Shown one piece after another: positions 26,949-36,269 of a stretch of 64,000 nucleotides of DNA. The position numbers and the translations under genes were made by a program. Below the pieces are notes generated by a model. That model saw only the letters and a list, made by a program, of their open reading frames with translations. It ran no database searches and was not told the DNA's origin. Origin of the DNA: Polaromonas vacuolata (lineage in GTDB: Bacteria; Pseudomonadota; Gammaproteobacteria; Burkholderiales; Burkholderiaceae_C); contig NZ_CP051461.1 of NCBI RefSeq assembly GCF_012584515.1, forward strand, positions 2,413,501-2,477,500. Direction: 5' to 3'. The number at the start of each line of letters is the position of its first letter. The stretch's first letter is position 1.

Positions 26949-27956
26949 ATGACCTTGACACCCTTGCTGCGTAAAAGTTTAGTCTGTGCCGCCTTGGCAC
27001 TGACTTTTGGCGCAGCCCAAGCACAGAATTTTTCCTTTGGTTTGTGGGGCGACATGCCTTACGCCAAGGCCGGTGATCAAGCAAAAATCCCCGCCGTACT
27101 TAAAAGTATTAATCAGTCAGACATCGCTTTTTCAATCTACGACGGCGACATCAAAGACGGCAGCTCCAAATGCACAGACGACATTTACACTGCCGCATTA
27201 AGCATGTTTGGCGAGATGAAAAAACCCGTCATTTACGTGCCAGGCGATAACGAATGGACTGACTGCCACCGCCTAAACAACGGCGGTTATGACGGCCTAG
27301 AGCGTTTGTCACATGTGCGCAAAGTCATGTTCCCAACCGCCAACAGCTTGGGTAAAACCACGCTGCCGCTAGAGCACCAAGGCCAGCGCGGTGAAGCGTT
27401 TTATGAGAACACGCGCTTTCGCCACAACGGCATTGTTTTCGTTGGTCTGAATATGCCGGGTAGCAATAACAACAAAATTTTGAACGAGAAAGACTGCGCC
27501 AAAAAAAGCGCCCGTACGCCCGCCCAATGCGAGGCTAGCAACGCCGAATACTTAGAACGCGACGCAGCTAACGTGACGTGGATGGCAGAGAGTTTTGCCA
27601 CCGCCAAAGCGAGTAAAGCCGCCGGTATTGTGCTGGTGATTCAGGCCGACCCCGGCTTTGATTTGCCGGAGACCGAAGACTTAGACGAGAGCCAAAACCC
27701 AGCTGTTAGCGGCTACCGCAATTTCATGGACAAGCTAGCCAGCGAGACCGAGCAGTTCAAAGGTCAAGTGCTGTTTGTGCATGGCGATACGCATTACTTC
27801 AAGCTAGACAAGCCGCTTTATGCGCCTAACCGCATGCTGGGCAACTTCACCCGCTTAGAGACTTTTGGCAGCCCACAAATTCATTGGGTGCGTGTGACGG
27901 TTGACGCCAAAAGTGAGAATGTTTTCACGGTCCATCCGGTCATCGTTAAACAATGA
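26949..27956 (+). CDS. Exported metallophosphoesterase-like protein
   Basis: 335 residues from the ATG at 26949, preferred because it gives a clean Sec signal peptide (LLRKSLVCAALALTFGAAQA, cleaved about residue 25); in-frame starts at 26919 and 26922 also exist. The metallophosphatase pattern is visible: GLWGDMPYA (Asp), YDGDIKDGSS (GD), VPGDNEWTDC (GDN) and a late VHGDTHYFK (GDxH). It is probably a periplasmic phosphoesterase with a two-metal centre. Substrate unknown. Confidence 0.8.
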   Translation: MTLTPLLRKSLVCAALALTFGAAQAQNFSFGLWGDMPYAKAGDQAKIPAVLKSINQSDIAFSIYDGDIKDGSSKCTDDIYTAALSMFGEMKKPVIYVPGDNEWTDCHRLNNGGYDGLERLSHVRKVMFPTANSLGKTTLPLEHQGQRGEAFYENTRFRHNGIVFVGLNMPGSNNNKILNEKDCAKKSARTPAQCEASNAEYLERDAANVTWMAESFATAKASKAAGIVLVIQADPGFDLPETEDLDESQNPAVSGYRNFMDKLASETEQFKGQVLFVHGDTHYFKLDKPLYAPNRMLGNFTRLETFGSPQIHWVRVTVDAKSENVFTVHPVIVKQ

Positions 27957-28099
27957 TCTGAATAGACTTAGTGCCCGCTTGGGGGCCAGCGCACGACTAC
28001 ACTTTGCGGGTCTATGACTTACTCCCAACACCCTTCATCTTCAAACGCCATACAGCGCCCTGCTCTAAACCTTTTTCGTCTGATCAAAAAAGGCCAGCC

Positions 28100-29332
28100 A
28101 TGAGCGCTAGTTTTGATGTAGTGGTGATTGGTGCAGGTGCAGCCGGTCTATTTTGTGCAAGCCAGGCCGGTCAACGGGGTCTTAAAGTTTTACTTTTAGA
28201 CCACAGCGAAAAAGTCGCTGAGAAAATTCGTATCTCTGGCGGTGGGCGCTGCAACTTCACCAATATCGGCACCACGCCGGCGCAGTTTCTGGGCGAGAAC
28301 CCACATTTTTGCCGCTCCGCTCTGTCGCGCTACACACCGCAAGACTTTGTCGAACTCCTGCAAAAGCATGCGGTGCCATTTCATGAAAAGCACAAAGGCC
28401 AGCTGTTTTGCGACCGCTCGGCCGAAGACATTATTAATTTATTGTTGGCTGAATGCGCGCTGGGCGGCGTCACGCGCTGGCAGCCATGCGCAGTCAAAAG
28501 CCTAGACGGGCCTGCGCAAACCGGTACTGATTTTTATCATATTCACAGCGACAGAGGATTGATTCAAACACCGCAAATCGTGATTGCCACGGGCGGCTTG
28601 TCCATCCCCAAGATAGGCGCAACAGATTTTGGCTACCGGATTGCGCGCCAATTTGGTTTAAAAATGATTGAGCCCAAACCAGCGCTAGTGCCCTTGACTT
28701 TTGATGGTCTCGATTGGCAACCGTTTGCGCAACTCGCCGGTTTGGCGCTGCCGGTACTGATGGAAACTGGTGCGGCTGACGCAAGTCCAAAGCAGCGCAA
28801 AAAAGCCACCGTTTTTGCTGAAGACTTGCTATTTACCCACCGCGGTCTGAGCGGGCCAGCAGTACTGCAAATATCGAGTTACTGGCAAGCGGGTGAGCCC
28901 GTGCGTGTGAACCTAGCACCCGGTGTCGATCTGGCCGCTACGCTGCTGCGCACCAAAGCCGGTTCACGCAAGCTAGTGGCCAACGAGCTCGCCAGCCTAG
29001 TACCCAGCCGCTTAGCGGAAGCCTGGACCAGCACAGACGAGGCCTTGCAACGCCCCATCAACGACGCCACCGACAAAGCCTTGCAAACCCTGGCCCAGCG
29101 CCTAAGCGACTGGCAGCTAACCCCCAACGGTACGGAAGGCTATAAAAAAGCCGAGGTCACCACAGGTGGTGTGGACACGCGTGAGCTGTCATCCCAGACC
29201 ATGGAGTCGAGACAAAAAGGTTTGTACTTTATCGGCGAAGTAGTTGATGTCACTGGCTGGTTAGGTGGCTACAACTTTCAATGGGCTTGGGCCTCGGGTT
29301 TTGCGTGCGCGCAAGCGTTGGCGGCGCACTGA
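28100..29332 (+). CDS. HI0933/YhiN-family flavoprotein
   Basis: 410 residues from ATG 28100, preceded by an AAGG-type site; an upstream reading to 27971 has no family sequence. N-terminal FAD dinucleotide-binding motif VVVIGAGAAGLFCA, then ISGGGRCNFTN, and a C-terminal GLYFIGEVVDVTGWLGG followed by FQWAWASG, all diagnostic of the HI0933 (BaiN/YhiN) family. An NAD(P)/FAD-dependent oxidoreductase of unknown physiological substrate. Confidence 0.9.
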   Translation: MSASFDVVVIGAGAAGLFCASQAGQRGLKVLLLDHSEKVAEKIRISGGGRCNFTNIGTTPAQFLGENPHFCRSALSRYTPQDFVELLQKHAVPFHEKHKGQLFCDRSAEDIINLLLAECALGGVTRWQPCAVKSLDGPAQTGTDFYHIHSDRGLIQTPQIVIATGGLSIPKIGATDFGYRIARQFGLKMIEPKPALVPLTFDGLDWQPFAQLAGLALPVLMETGAADASPKQRKKATVFAEDLLFTHRGLSGPAVLQISSYWQAGEPVRVNLAPGVDLAATLLRTKAGSRKLVANELASLVPSRLAEAWTSTDEALQRPINDATDKALQTLAQRLSDWQLTPNGTEGYKKAEVTTGGVDTRELSSQTMESRQKGLYFIGEVVDVTGWLGGYNFQWAWASGFACAQALAAH

Positions 29333-29570
29333 AATTGAGCCTAATTGCTCACAGCACGCTAGACATGCCGCATTGTGTTCACCTAATTTCACGGCTCAGG
29401 CAAAACGCACGCAAAACAAAGCGATAATCACCACTCCAAGAGAACACAGCATATGCACTCAGGCGCGAGCTAAATTGTGTAAGCTATACTCTTAGGCTTT
29501 GCTAGCAAACCCGCGTCTGGCCTGATTCTGATCAGATCACTAAAGACGCAACAAATGGATCCCTTCATCA

Positions 29571-29783
29571 ATGACGACAATTCGCGTAAAAGATAACGAG
29601 CCCTTCGACGTAGCTCTTCGCCGCTTCAAGCGCACCATTGAAAAGCTCGGCCTGCTGACCGACTTGCGTGCACGTGAGTTCTACGAGAAGCCAACGGCTG
29701 AGCGTAAACGTAAAAAAGCTGCTGCTGTTAAGCGCAACTACAAGCGTATTCGCTCGATGCAGTTGCCTAAGAAACTGTACTAA
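29571..29783 (+). CDS. rpsU: 30S ribosomal protein S21
   Basis: 70 residues: [19 protein letters not shown] start, highly basic middle ([13 protein letters not shown]) and the expected S21 length. Needed for translation initiation on the 30S subunit. Monocistronic or first gene, followed by a strong terminator. Confidence 0.97.
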   Translation: MTTIRVKDNEPFDVALRRFKRTIEKLGLLTDLRAREFYEKPTAERKRKKAAAVKRNYKRIRSMQLPKKLY

Positions 29784-29818
29784 GACTTCCGTTGGGTATT
29801 GCCGCAAGGCAACTCAAT

Positions 29819-29860
29819 AAAAGCCCGCACGAGGACGCTCATGCGGGCTTTTTGTTTTTT
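29819..29860 (+). terminator. Rho-independent terminator of rpsU
   Basis: Stem AAAAGCCCGCA / TGCGGGCTTTT with a 12-base loop, followed by TGTTTTTT. It is 36 bp after the rpsU stop. The A-run at the 5' arm may let it work weakly in reverse. Confidence 0.93.
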
Positions 29861-29895
29861 TAAACCCTTCAAAATCAACCCAGCAGGAAACTGAT

Positions 29896-30342
29896 ATGAC
29901 ACTCAAAGAACAAATCACTGAAGACATGAAAACCGCCATGCGCGCCAAAGACAGCGAACGTTTGGGCACAATTAGGTTGCTGCTGGCCGCTATCAAGCAA
30001 AAAGAAATCGACGAGCGCATCGTTTTAGACGATGTCGCAGTCATCGCCATCGTCGACAAACTGATTAAGCAGCGCAAAGATTCAATTGAAGCTTTTGAGA
30101 AAGCCGAACGCAAAGATTTAGCCGATAAAGAAGCTGCAGAACAACTGGTCTTGCAAGTTTATTTGCCAGCACGAATGAGCGCAGAAGAAGTTCGCGCAGC
30201 GGTCCAAGCAATCGTTACCTCGCTAGGCGCAACCGGCCCCGGCGACATGGGCAAAGTCATGGGTGCAGTCAAAACTGCGCTGGCTGGCAAGGCCGACATG
30301 GGTCAAGTCTCAGCCGCGGTGAAGGCCGCGTTAGCCGGATAA
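29896..30342 (+). CDS. GatB/YqeY domain protein
   Basis: 148 residues of the YqeY family (LKEQITEDMKTAMRAKD, LGTIRLLLAAIKQKEID, and C-terminal GDMGKVMGAVK). This family resembles the tail domain of the GatB amidotransferase subunit and often follows rpsU, as here. Exact role unclear; probably tRNA-related. Confidence 0.92.
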   Translation: MTLKEQITEDMKTAMRAKDSERLGTIRLLLAAIKQKEIDERIVLDDVAVIAIVDKLIKQRKDSIEAFEKAERKDLADKEAAEQLVLQVYLPARMSAEEVRAAVQAIVTSLGATGPGDMGKVMGAVKTALAGKADMGQVSAAVKAALAG

Positions 30343-30502
30343 CAAAAATCAACTGATCACGCCTTCTTCAAGCATTTATCGAGCATTAGTCAAAGTCACA
30401 GATTAAGGTTGATCTTTACTGGGTTCAGGGGTAACTACGCAGAGCAATTTAGCAGCTTAGGATTAAGGTAATTCTTTTGACTGAATCAACTGGAGTTCTT
30501 TG

Positions 30503-31774
30503 ATGCCTAAGATAATTGCCGCCGTGATGGGAACGCTGCTAGTCGCGGCTACTGCCTCGCAAGCGCTAGCACAACCCCTGCCAACCGCGGCACCGGAAAG
30601 CGTGGGCATGTCTAGCCAGCGGCTGGAGAATATCGACGCTTTTTTCAAACGCGAGATTGCGCAAAATCGAGTCCCAGGCGCAGTCGTGGCGATCGCGCGG
30701 GATGGCAAACTCATTTACTTCAAAGCCTTTGGCTACGCCGATAAAGAAAAAAATCTTCCCGCCACAACCGACATGATTTTTCAGCTCGCCTCGATGACCA
30801 AAATCATGGCGACAGTTGGCGCATTGACACTCACAGAACAAGGCCGCTTGCCGCTGCAAGCCAAGCTCTCGCAATATTTCCCCGCCTTTGCTGAGATGAA
30901 AGTGGGCGTGCCTAGTCCAGACGGCAAGATCACAACGGTGCCCATGAAACGCGAGATTTTGATTCATGACTTGTTTCGCCACACCTCAGGCCTGACCTAT
31001 GGCGGTCGGCCAGATGGTTCTAGCCCTATCGCCGCCCTCTACCCTAGCGGCGGTGCAGCGTCATATATCGGCACCTCGCGCGACCTAGTCGACACCTTGG
31101 TCAAACTGCCGCTGGTGCATCAACCCGGCAGTGTTTTTGAATACAGCCTGTCCATGGATGTGCTTGGTGCGGTGGTGGAGGACGTCACCCAAAAATCCCT
31201 TGGCGAGCATTTGAGTCAAGTGCTTTACCAACCTTTAAAAATGACCGATACCAGCTTTGTTGTGCCAAGCGATAAGCGCAACCGCATCGCCCGGCCTTTG
31301 GCAATTAACCCAATAAACGGCAAGCCACAAAGCATTGCCAGCCTGGACCGCCAGACAACGTTTAACTGCGCTGGCAGCTGCGCTTTTGGCTCTATGGGTG
31401 ACTACATCCGTTTTGGTCAAATGCTGCTCAATGGCGGCTCTTTAGAGGGCGTGCAAATCTTGAGCCCTAGCACCGTCGCATTAATGACTAGCAACCATTT
31501 AGGCCCAGAGATAGTTAACCGCGTGGGTAATATCGAACCCCATCGCCAAGGTTACGGCTTTGGTCTGGGCGTCGCCGTTCGCACACAAGCAGGCTTAGCC
31601 GCAGTACCCGGTAACGTCGGCGAATACAGTTGGAACGGTGCCAACGGCACAGGCTTTTTTGCCGATCCAAAAGCTGGCCTAGTGGTGGCTTACGGCACAG
31701 CTGCGCCGGGAGAAATTCGTAAGTACTACCGCGAACAAGTTCAAGATCTGGTTTACGGCGCGCTGACTCGCTGA
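30503..31774 (+). CDS. Exported serine hydrolase, beta-lactamase (class C-like) family
   Basis: 423 residues from ATG 30503 (GGAG 7 nt upstream). Signal peptide about 1-23 (IIAAVMGTLLVAATASQALA). Serine-lysine active-site motif SMTK (about residue 99), a Tyr motif in FEYSLSMDVLG (about 215) and a C-terminal WNGANGTGFF block. Probably a periplasmic esterase or peptidase of the beta-lactamase fold; activity on beta-lactams is not implied. Confidence 0.88.
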   Translation: MPKIIAAVMGTLLVAATASQALAQPLPTAAPESVGMSSQRLENIDAFFKREIAQNRVPGAVVAIARDGKLIYFKAFGYADKEKNLPATTDMIFQLASMTKIMATVGALTLTEQGRLPLQAKLSQYFPAFAEMKVGVPSPDGKITTVPMKREILIHDLFRHTSGLTYGGRPDGSSPIAALYPSGGAASYIGTSRDLVDTLVKLPLVHQPGSVFEYSLSMDVLGAVVEDVTQKSLGEHLSQVLYQPLKMTDTSFVVPSDKRNRIARPLAINPINGKPQSIASLDRQTTFNCAGSCAFGSMGDYIRFGQMLLNGGSLEGVQILSPSTVALMTSNHLGPEIVNRVGNIEPHRQGYGFGLGVAVRTQAGLAAVPGNVGEYSWNGANGTGFFADPKAGLVVAYGTAAPGEIRKYYREQVQDLVYGALTR

Positions 31775-31843
31775 AGTTTTTTAACCCCAACCAGTGCTGC
31801 AAAAAAATCAGCGCGGTGTCACTACCAACCCGCTCCCCACTAC

Positions 31844-32125
31844 ATGCAACTGAAATGGTTTGAAGACTTCGTAGCACTGGCGGCAACCCGCAGCTTTAGT
31901 CGTGCAGCGGAACTACGCAACGTCACGCCGCCGGCCTTGATGCGATGTTTGGCTCGCTGCGCCAGCCTTATTGCGCCGGGCACAACTGAAGACAAGCGCT
32001 CGCCTTTGAAGCTGGAAGACTCAGGTTCAACCGTATCCAAACTCGATGTGGACATGCCGAAGTTTTTGAGTGAAGAAAGCCTTAAATACAAACGCATTGT
32101 CGACTTTGCAAAGATCACAGAATGA
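31844..32125 (+). pseudogene. Remnant: LysR N-terminus fused to TctC-like C-terminus
   Basis: 93 residues. The first 31 (MQLKWFEDFVALAATRSFS, RAAELRNVTPPA) are the start of a LysR-type helix-turn-helix. The rest does not continue as LysR; its end (KFLSEESLKYKRIVDFAKIT) resembles the C-terminus of Bug/TctC solute receptors. The simplest reading is an internal deletion joining a LysR gene to a downstream receptor gene. The stop overlaps the ATG of the next gene by 4 bp, a relic of coupled translation. Not expected to be functional. Confidence 0.7.
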
Positions 32126-33096
32126 ACACCGCACTACCATTTGATTTAACCCAGCCAGACATCACCGCTTGGCGCGCAGGCAACACCGGCGTCGAAGGCG
32201 TCTGGCAATTTGACTCAGGCAAACCCGGCCCCACAGTGATGATTAGCGCGCTAGTGCATGGCAACGAATTGTGCGGCGCATGGGCAATTAAAGGCCTGTT
32301 AGAGGCGGCTATTCGCCCCGAGCAGGGACGACTCACATTGGCCTTTTGCAACCTCGCCGCGTTTGACCGCTTCGATATCAACGCGCATGACAACTCGCGC
32401 TTTGTCGATGAAGACCTGAACCGCCAATGGTCGGCTGAGCGACTGCAAACAACAAGCTCGCAAGAGCGGCGCCGCGCCCAAGCGTTAAAGCCCTTTGTGG
32501 CGCAAGCCGATTAGTTACTAGATCTACACAGCATGCATGAAGCGGCCGCACCGCTGCTGCTGACTGGCATGCAGGCGCGCAATATTGAGCTTGCCCGTGC
32601 ACTACGCAGCCCCGAGTACATAGTCGTCGATGCCGGCCACAAAGACGGCGTACGCATGCGCGACTACGGGCGTTTTTCAGACCTCTGTGAAGACAGCGAT
32701 AACGGCACGCGTTCACTACTTATTGAATGCGGCTTTCACGGTGAGAAATCCAGCCGCACCGTAGCCCAAGACATATGCGTGCGCTTTTTGCAAGAATCTA
32801 AAGTCATAAGCGCAGAAACATTGGTACAACTGTTGCCAGAATGGCGCCAAGCCGATGCCGCGCAGCAGTGGGCGCTTGACGTGACCGGAGCAGTGGTTTG
32901 TAAGAGTGAGAATTTTCGTTTTGACCAGCCCTACCAAGGTTTAGAGATGATTGCCCAAGCCGGCACCGTCATAGGTTGGAACGAGAGCGAAGCAGTGACA
33001 ACACCTTACGACAACTGTGTGCTGGTGATGCCATCTACACGCCAAGCCAAAGCCGGCGTGACCGTGGTGCGCTTTGCGCATAGACGCAAACTCTGA
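32122..33096 (+). pseudogene. Succinylglutamate desuccinylase/aspartoacylase-like gene with in-frame amber codon
   Basis: Two open stretches (32122-32514 and 32533-33096) lie in the same frame and are separated only by TAG at 32512-32514; the six codons after it read LLDLHS before MHEAA. Joined, the product has the zinc hydrolase motifs MISALVHGNELCG (HxxE) and LLDLHSM (second His). A later SLLIECGFHGEKS block carries the catalytic Glu. A single base change of a sense codon explains the break. Read-through or use of the second ATG would not give the whole active site without it. Confidence 0.85.
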
Positions 33097-33105
33097 AAAA
33101 GGTTT

Positions 33106-33142
33106 ATCGCCCATGACTCGCAAAGTCTGGGCGATTCATTTT
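33106..33142 (+). terminator. Terminator-like hairpin after the desuccinylase-like pseudogene
   Basis: ATCGCCCA-t-GACT / AGTC-TGGGCGAT: a 12-bp stem with one bulged base and a 5-base loop, followed by TCATTTT. Located 10 bp after the stop codon. Confidence 0.65.
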
Positions 33143-33507
33143 GAGACTTTGCATCTGCTTTAAATGCGTTTTGAATGGGTTTTGCTTTAACGCATGCAAC
33201 AAAACCAACCGCCGCGGCTTTGGTCAAACACTGCTGCATAACGGCTGATTCAGCAGCCAAACCATCAAAAAACGCAGCAGCTGCTTAGCACGAATGACAA
33301 GCCAGTGTTTAGGCCCTCATCACGCTTAGCTGCTTAGCCATGCAGACAAGCTGCAGCCACACTTCAGACCTAAAAAAAGATGAGAATTAAAAAAATTGAG
33401 TTGTCAACCAATAGCCCAGCGTGCAAAATACTTGTGGATATATGTAATATTTTTATACACTATTCGGTTTTTATCCTTAACTTACGAATAAAGGATTTTT
33501 TCCAATC
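33143..33507. promoter_or_regulatory. Intergenic region with possible promoter for the chaperone-like gene
   Basis: No gene seen. TTGTGG at 33432-33437 and TATACA at 33454-33459 (16-bp spacer) form a plausible housekeeping promoter about 45 bp before the ATG at 33508. The sequence turns AT-rich toward the gene. An AAAGGA ribosome site at about 33491-33496 lies rather far (about 11 nt) from the start. Confidence 0.4.
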
Positions 33508-33978
33508 ATGAAATCGAATCGAAAAGTTGTCAGTGCTTGGCTAGAAAACATAGGCCATCAAAGAGGATTAAGCCTGTCATTAGATGAGAATGGCGGCGCA
33601 TACCTAGACTGTACAGATGGGACACACGTGTTGATTGAAGTGCCTGAAGAGGGCGATATATTTTGTTTCTACACCCCACTACTGCGCTTGCCTGATGATG
33701 TACAGGCCCAATGCGCGTTGATGAAAAAAGCCCTTGCGCTGGGTAACTTTTCCCTAGAAACAGGTGGTGCCAGTTTTGGCTTTGATGCGCGTACCTCATC
33801 GTTACTACTGACTTTTGCAGAACGTATTGACCTTATCGATGACCATAAGTTTGCCGATTGCTTAAGCCACTTCATCGAACTATCGGTTGCCATGAAAGGC
33901 CGCATGATTAGCGAATTCCCAATGCCTTATGGTCAACACAATACGCACCAAATCTTAAGTTCAATGATTCGTTGTTAA
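33508..33978 (+). CDS. Type III secretion chaperone-like protein (CesT/Tir chaperone family)
   Basis: 156 residues, acidic, no signal peptide. The pattern is that of class I type III chaperones: an N-terminal helix (VVSAWLENIGHQRGL), beta strands (LSLDENGGAYLDC; HVLIEVP), a conserved LRLPDDVQAQCALMKKAL helix, and a strand pair (ASFGFDARTSSLLLTFAERID) followed by a C-terminal helix. Such chaperones are small and sit directly upstream of the effector gene they serve; the lipase-like gene begins 17 bp downstream. Identification is by pattern only; a profile search against CesT-like families would decide. Confidence 0.75.
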   Translation: MKSNRKVVSAWLENIGHQRGLSLSLDENGGAYLDCTDGTHVLIEVPEEGDIFCFYTPLLRLPDDVQAQCALMKKALALGNFSLETGGASFGFDARTSSLLLTFAERIDLIDDHKFADCLSHFIELSVAMKGRMISEFPMPYGQHNTHQILSSMIRC

Positions 33979-33995
33979 GACAAGGAAAACGTGAA

Positions 33996-35333
33996 ATGAA
34001 AATTAACCACACGTCGCAGCCACTCACGCCTAGCAAGCCAGACACTCTGCAGGGGACAAATAAAAAGGCGTCAGCTACTAAAGGGCTAGTGCAAATTAAG
34101 AACGAAACTAGACCCTCTCAACATAGCGATCTGAGTAAATTTGCTACATGGGGTGGTTCTGGCTTGTCGCTGGGACGCTTAATTGGCAGCACGCTGCGTC
34201 TTCCCGGTCGATTGATCGCCAAAACCGGTATGGGGATAGAAGCAGCGGGCGCAAAAATCAACAACCCAGCAGGTAGATTTATTATTAACAATACCGGTTC
34301 TGGTATCAAAAATATTGGCAATATTATTGGCGCAGCCGCTGGTATGACTGGAAATTTAGTCACTCTGGCTGAGCGAGGCGTAGTGAATTCACTCAAAGGT
34401 CTAGCGGGGATAGCTGTAGGCGGGGTGGGACTAACCACCGGCTTTCTCAGCTTGGGCAAGTACGGATCATCGCTGCGAAGCACCGGAGCGAGCCTCATCA
34501 AAGATGCTTTTATGACGCGCGGTGAACCGGCGCGAAAACTAACCCAAGCGAAGGCCGCAGAGATCACCAACTTAGTGGCGTTGCAACGCGCCGTAGGTAG
34601 TGGAAAAGATAACGTGTTGCCATCGGGCTTTTCAGCATTAAAGAAAGATGAGGTTCCAGCTAGGTTCCAACGGTATTACAAAGAAGCCAAAGCAGCGAAT
34701 GAAAAAACCTTGCTCATGACGGGTAAAACGACCTCGGCATTGCGTGTGAGTATTAGCAAAGGGCCCGATAACCAAATATATGTGGCCTTCAAGGGAACAG
34801 ACGGAAAACCGGGAACTTGGATGTCGGATGTATTGGGCGTATTGGGTGTTGCCGACAGCTCATTTCGGATGGCGCGCGATCTAGTCAGTGACCTGGCAGG
34901 CCAGTACGGAGCAGAAAATATTCATGTCCAAGGTCATTCACTAGGTGGTGCATTGGCTCAGTTTGCAGGGATTAAAGCGGGTGTTGCCTCTGTTACCTGC
35001 TTTAACTCTATGGGTTTGACAGGAACCTTGTGCGACAAACTCGTTGACCTTGGAGAGGTCGGCAAAAGCAAACTCAAGAATGCGACACGGGTGGAACATT
35101 TCAATTCCACCGCAGACAGTTTAAGTCAGGGCTTACAAAACCGGCATTTGCCGTTTGGCTTGAGTCAACTGGGCACGCGTTACGACGTAGAAGGCGGCGG
35201 CAATCATAGATTCCCTGGACTGCAAAGCGCCATTAATGCGCTTGCCGTTGCTGATGTTGATGTTGAGCAAGCCAAAAATCAAGAATCTACAAGATTAATA
35301 AATGACAGCAGCGATAGTGATTCGGCAAAATAA
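33996..35333 (+). CDS. Lipase class 3-like protein, candidate type III effector
   Basis: 445 residues from ATG 33996 (AAGGA about 9 nt upstream); a TTG at 33972 would overlap the chaperone gene. N-terminus (about 1-50) is polar, Ser/Thr/Lys-rich, with no signal peptide. Residues about 55-170 are glycine-rich and amphipathic or hydrophobic (IIGAAAGMTGNLV; LAGIAVGGVGLTTGF), possibly membrane-interacting. The lipase domain (about 230-400) has the nucleophile elbow VQGHSLGGAL at about 313; a candidate Asp lies in NSTADSL and a His in GGGNHRFPG. Substrate is probably a lipid ester, inferred from the fold. The paired chaperone argues for export by a type III system not seen in the window. Confidence 0.78.
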   Translation: MKINHTSQPLTPSKPDTLQGTNKKASATKGLVQIKNETRPSQHSDLSKFATWGGSGLSLGRLIGSTLRLPGRLIAKTGMGIEAAGAKINNPAGRFIINNTGSGIKNIGNIIGAAAGMTGNLVTLAERGVVNSLKGLAGIAVGGVGLTTGFLSLGKYGSSLRSTGASLIKDAFMTRGEPARKLTQAKAAEITNLVALQRAVGSGKDNVLPSGFSALKKDEVPARFQRYYKEAKAANEKTLLMTGKTTSALRVSISKGPDNQIYVAFKGTDGKPGTWMSDVLGVLGVADSSFRMARDLVSDLAGQYGAENIHVQGHSLGGALAQFAGIKAGVASVTCFNSMGLTGTLCDKLVDLGEVGKSKLKNATRVEHFNSTADSLSQGLQNRHLPFGLSQLGTRYDVEGGGNHRFPGLQSAINALAVADVDVEQAKNQESTRLINDSSDSDSAK

Positions 35334-35370
35334 TTATCTGAATTTTTGTTTGCATGAATATTTTTAGTCT

Positions 35371-36269
35371 CGCGGATTCAAGTCTGAAGTGCAACTTTGA
35401 AACTAACCGGACGGGTGGGTGAGATGTGAGAGCATCCAAGCTTCCCGACCACCAAGTCAAAGTTGCCCAGAATGATTTACACACACCTCACCCGTGACGA
35501 ACGTTACCAGATTGCAATCCTCGCCAAAGCAAACTTCAATCAAAGTGAAATTGCAAAAATGATGGACCGTGATAAATCGAGCATCAGCCGTGAGTTGCGT
35601 CGTAACCGCGGTCTACGAGGCTATCGCCCTAAGCAGGCAAATGACAAAGCCCAAGAACGTAGACTTGCCTGCGCCAACAGTCCTAGAGTTGCTGACTCGA
35701 CATGGGCTGTAGTGGAGGAAAAGTTGGCTGAGGCTTGGAGCCCCGAACAAATCAGCGGCCACCTCGAAGCTCGATGCCAACCCGGTGTTAGCTATGAGAG
35801 CATTTACCAGTACATCTACGCTGACAAACGCGCGGGCGGCAGCTTGCATAAAACACTGCGTTGCCAGAAGACGCGAAAAAAACGCAGCAGCGGCCGTGAA
35901 CGGCGCGGCACCATCTCTCGCCAGGTCTCAATAGAACTGCGACCCGCCATCGTGCTTGAGCGTGCGCGCTTTGGCGACTGGGAGGCTGATCTGGTGATTG
36001 GTGCCGGGCAGAAGCAAGCCCTAGTGACGATTAACGAGCGTGTCTCTCGGTATTCAATAATTTTCCACGTGCCATTCAAAACAGCGCAAGCCGTAGGGGA
36101 CGCGTTAATCACTTTACTTAAACCATTCGCTCATTGCGTGCACACTCTCACGACAGATAACGGCAAGGAATTTTCTCAGCATGAACGAATAGCTTCTGCG
36201 CTGAGTGCAGATTTCTTTTTCGCCCATCCATACGCCTCGTGGGAGCGTGGGGCAAACGAGAATATGAAC
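35371..36269 (+). mobile_element. IS30-family element, copy B, 3'-truncated
   Basis: Starts with the transposase-proximal end (CGCGGATTCAAG) after flanking TCT at 35368-35370, in opposite orientation to all other copies. It matches the subtype of copy E (for example TTGCATAAAACACTG and AATTTTCTCAGCATG). It ends abruptly at AATATGAAC (36269), where copy C begins, so about 190 bp with the other inverted repeat are missing. Confidence 0.93.
35463..36269 (+). pseudogene. IS30 transposase, C-terminally truncated (copy B)
   Basis: About 269 genuine residues, identical in sequence type to copy E. Helix-turn-helix region and the first two catalytic Asp motifs (GDWEADLVIG, TTDNGKEF) are present. Reading stops in ERGANENMNG, just after the Glu motif, and then runs into copy C. 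Start is TTG 35463 or ATG 35472. Probably inactive because the C-terminal 50 or so residues are gone. Confidence 0.9.
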
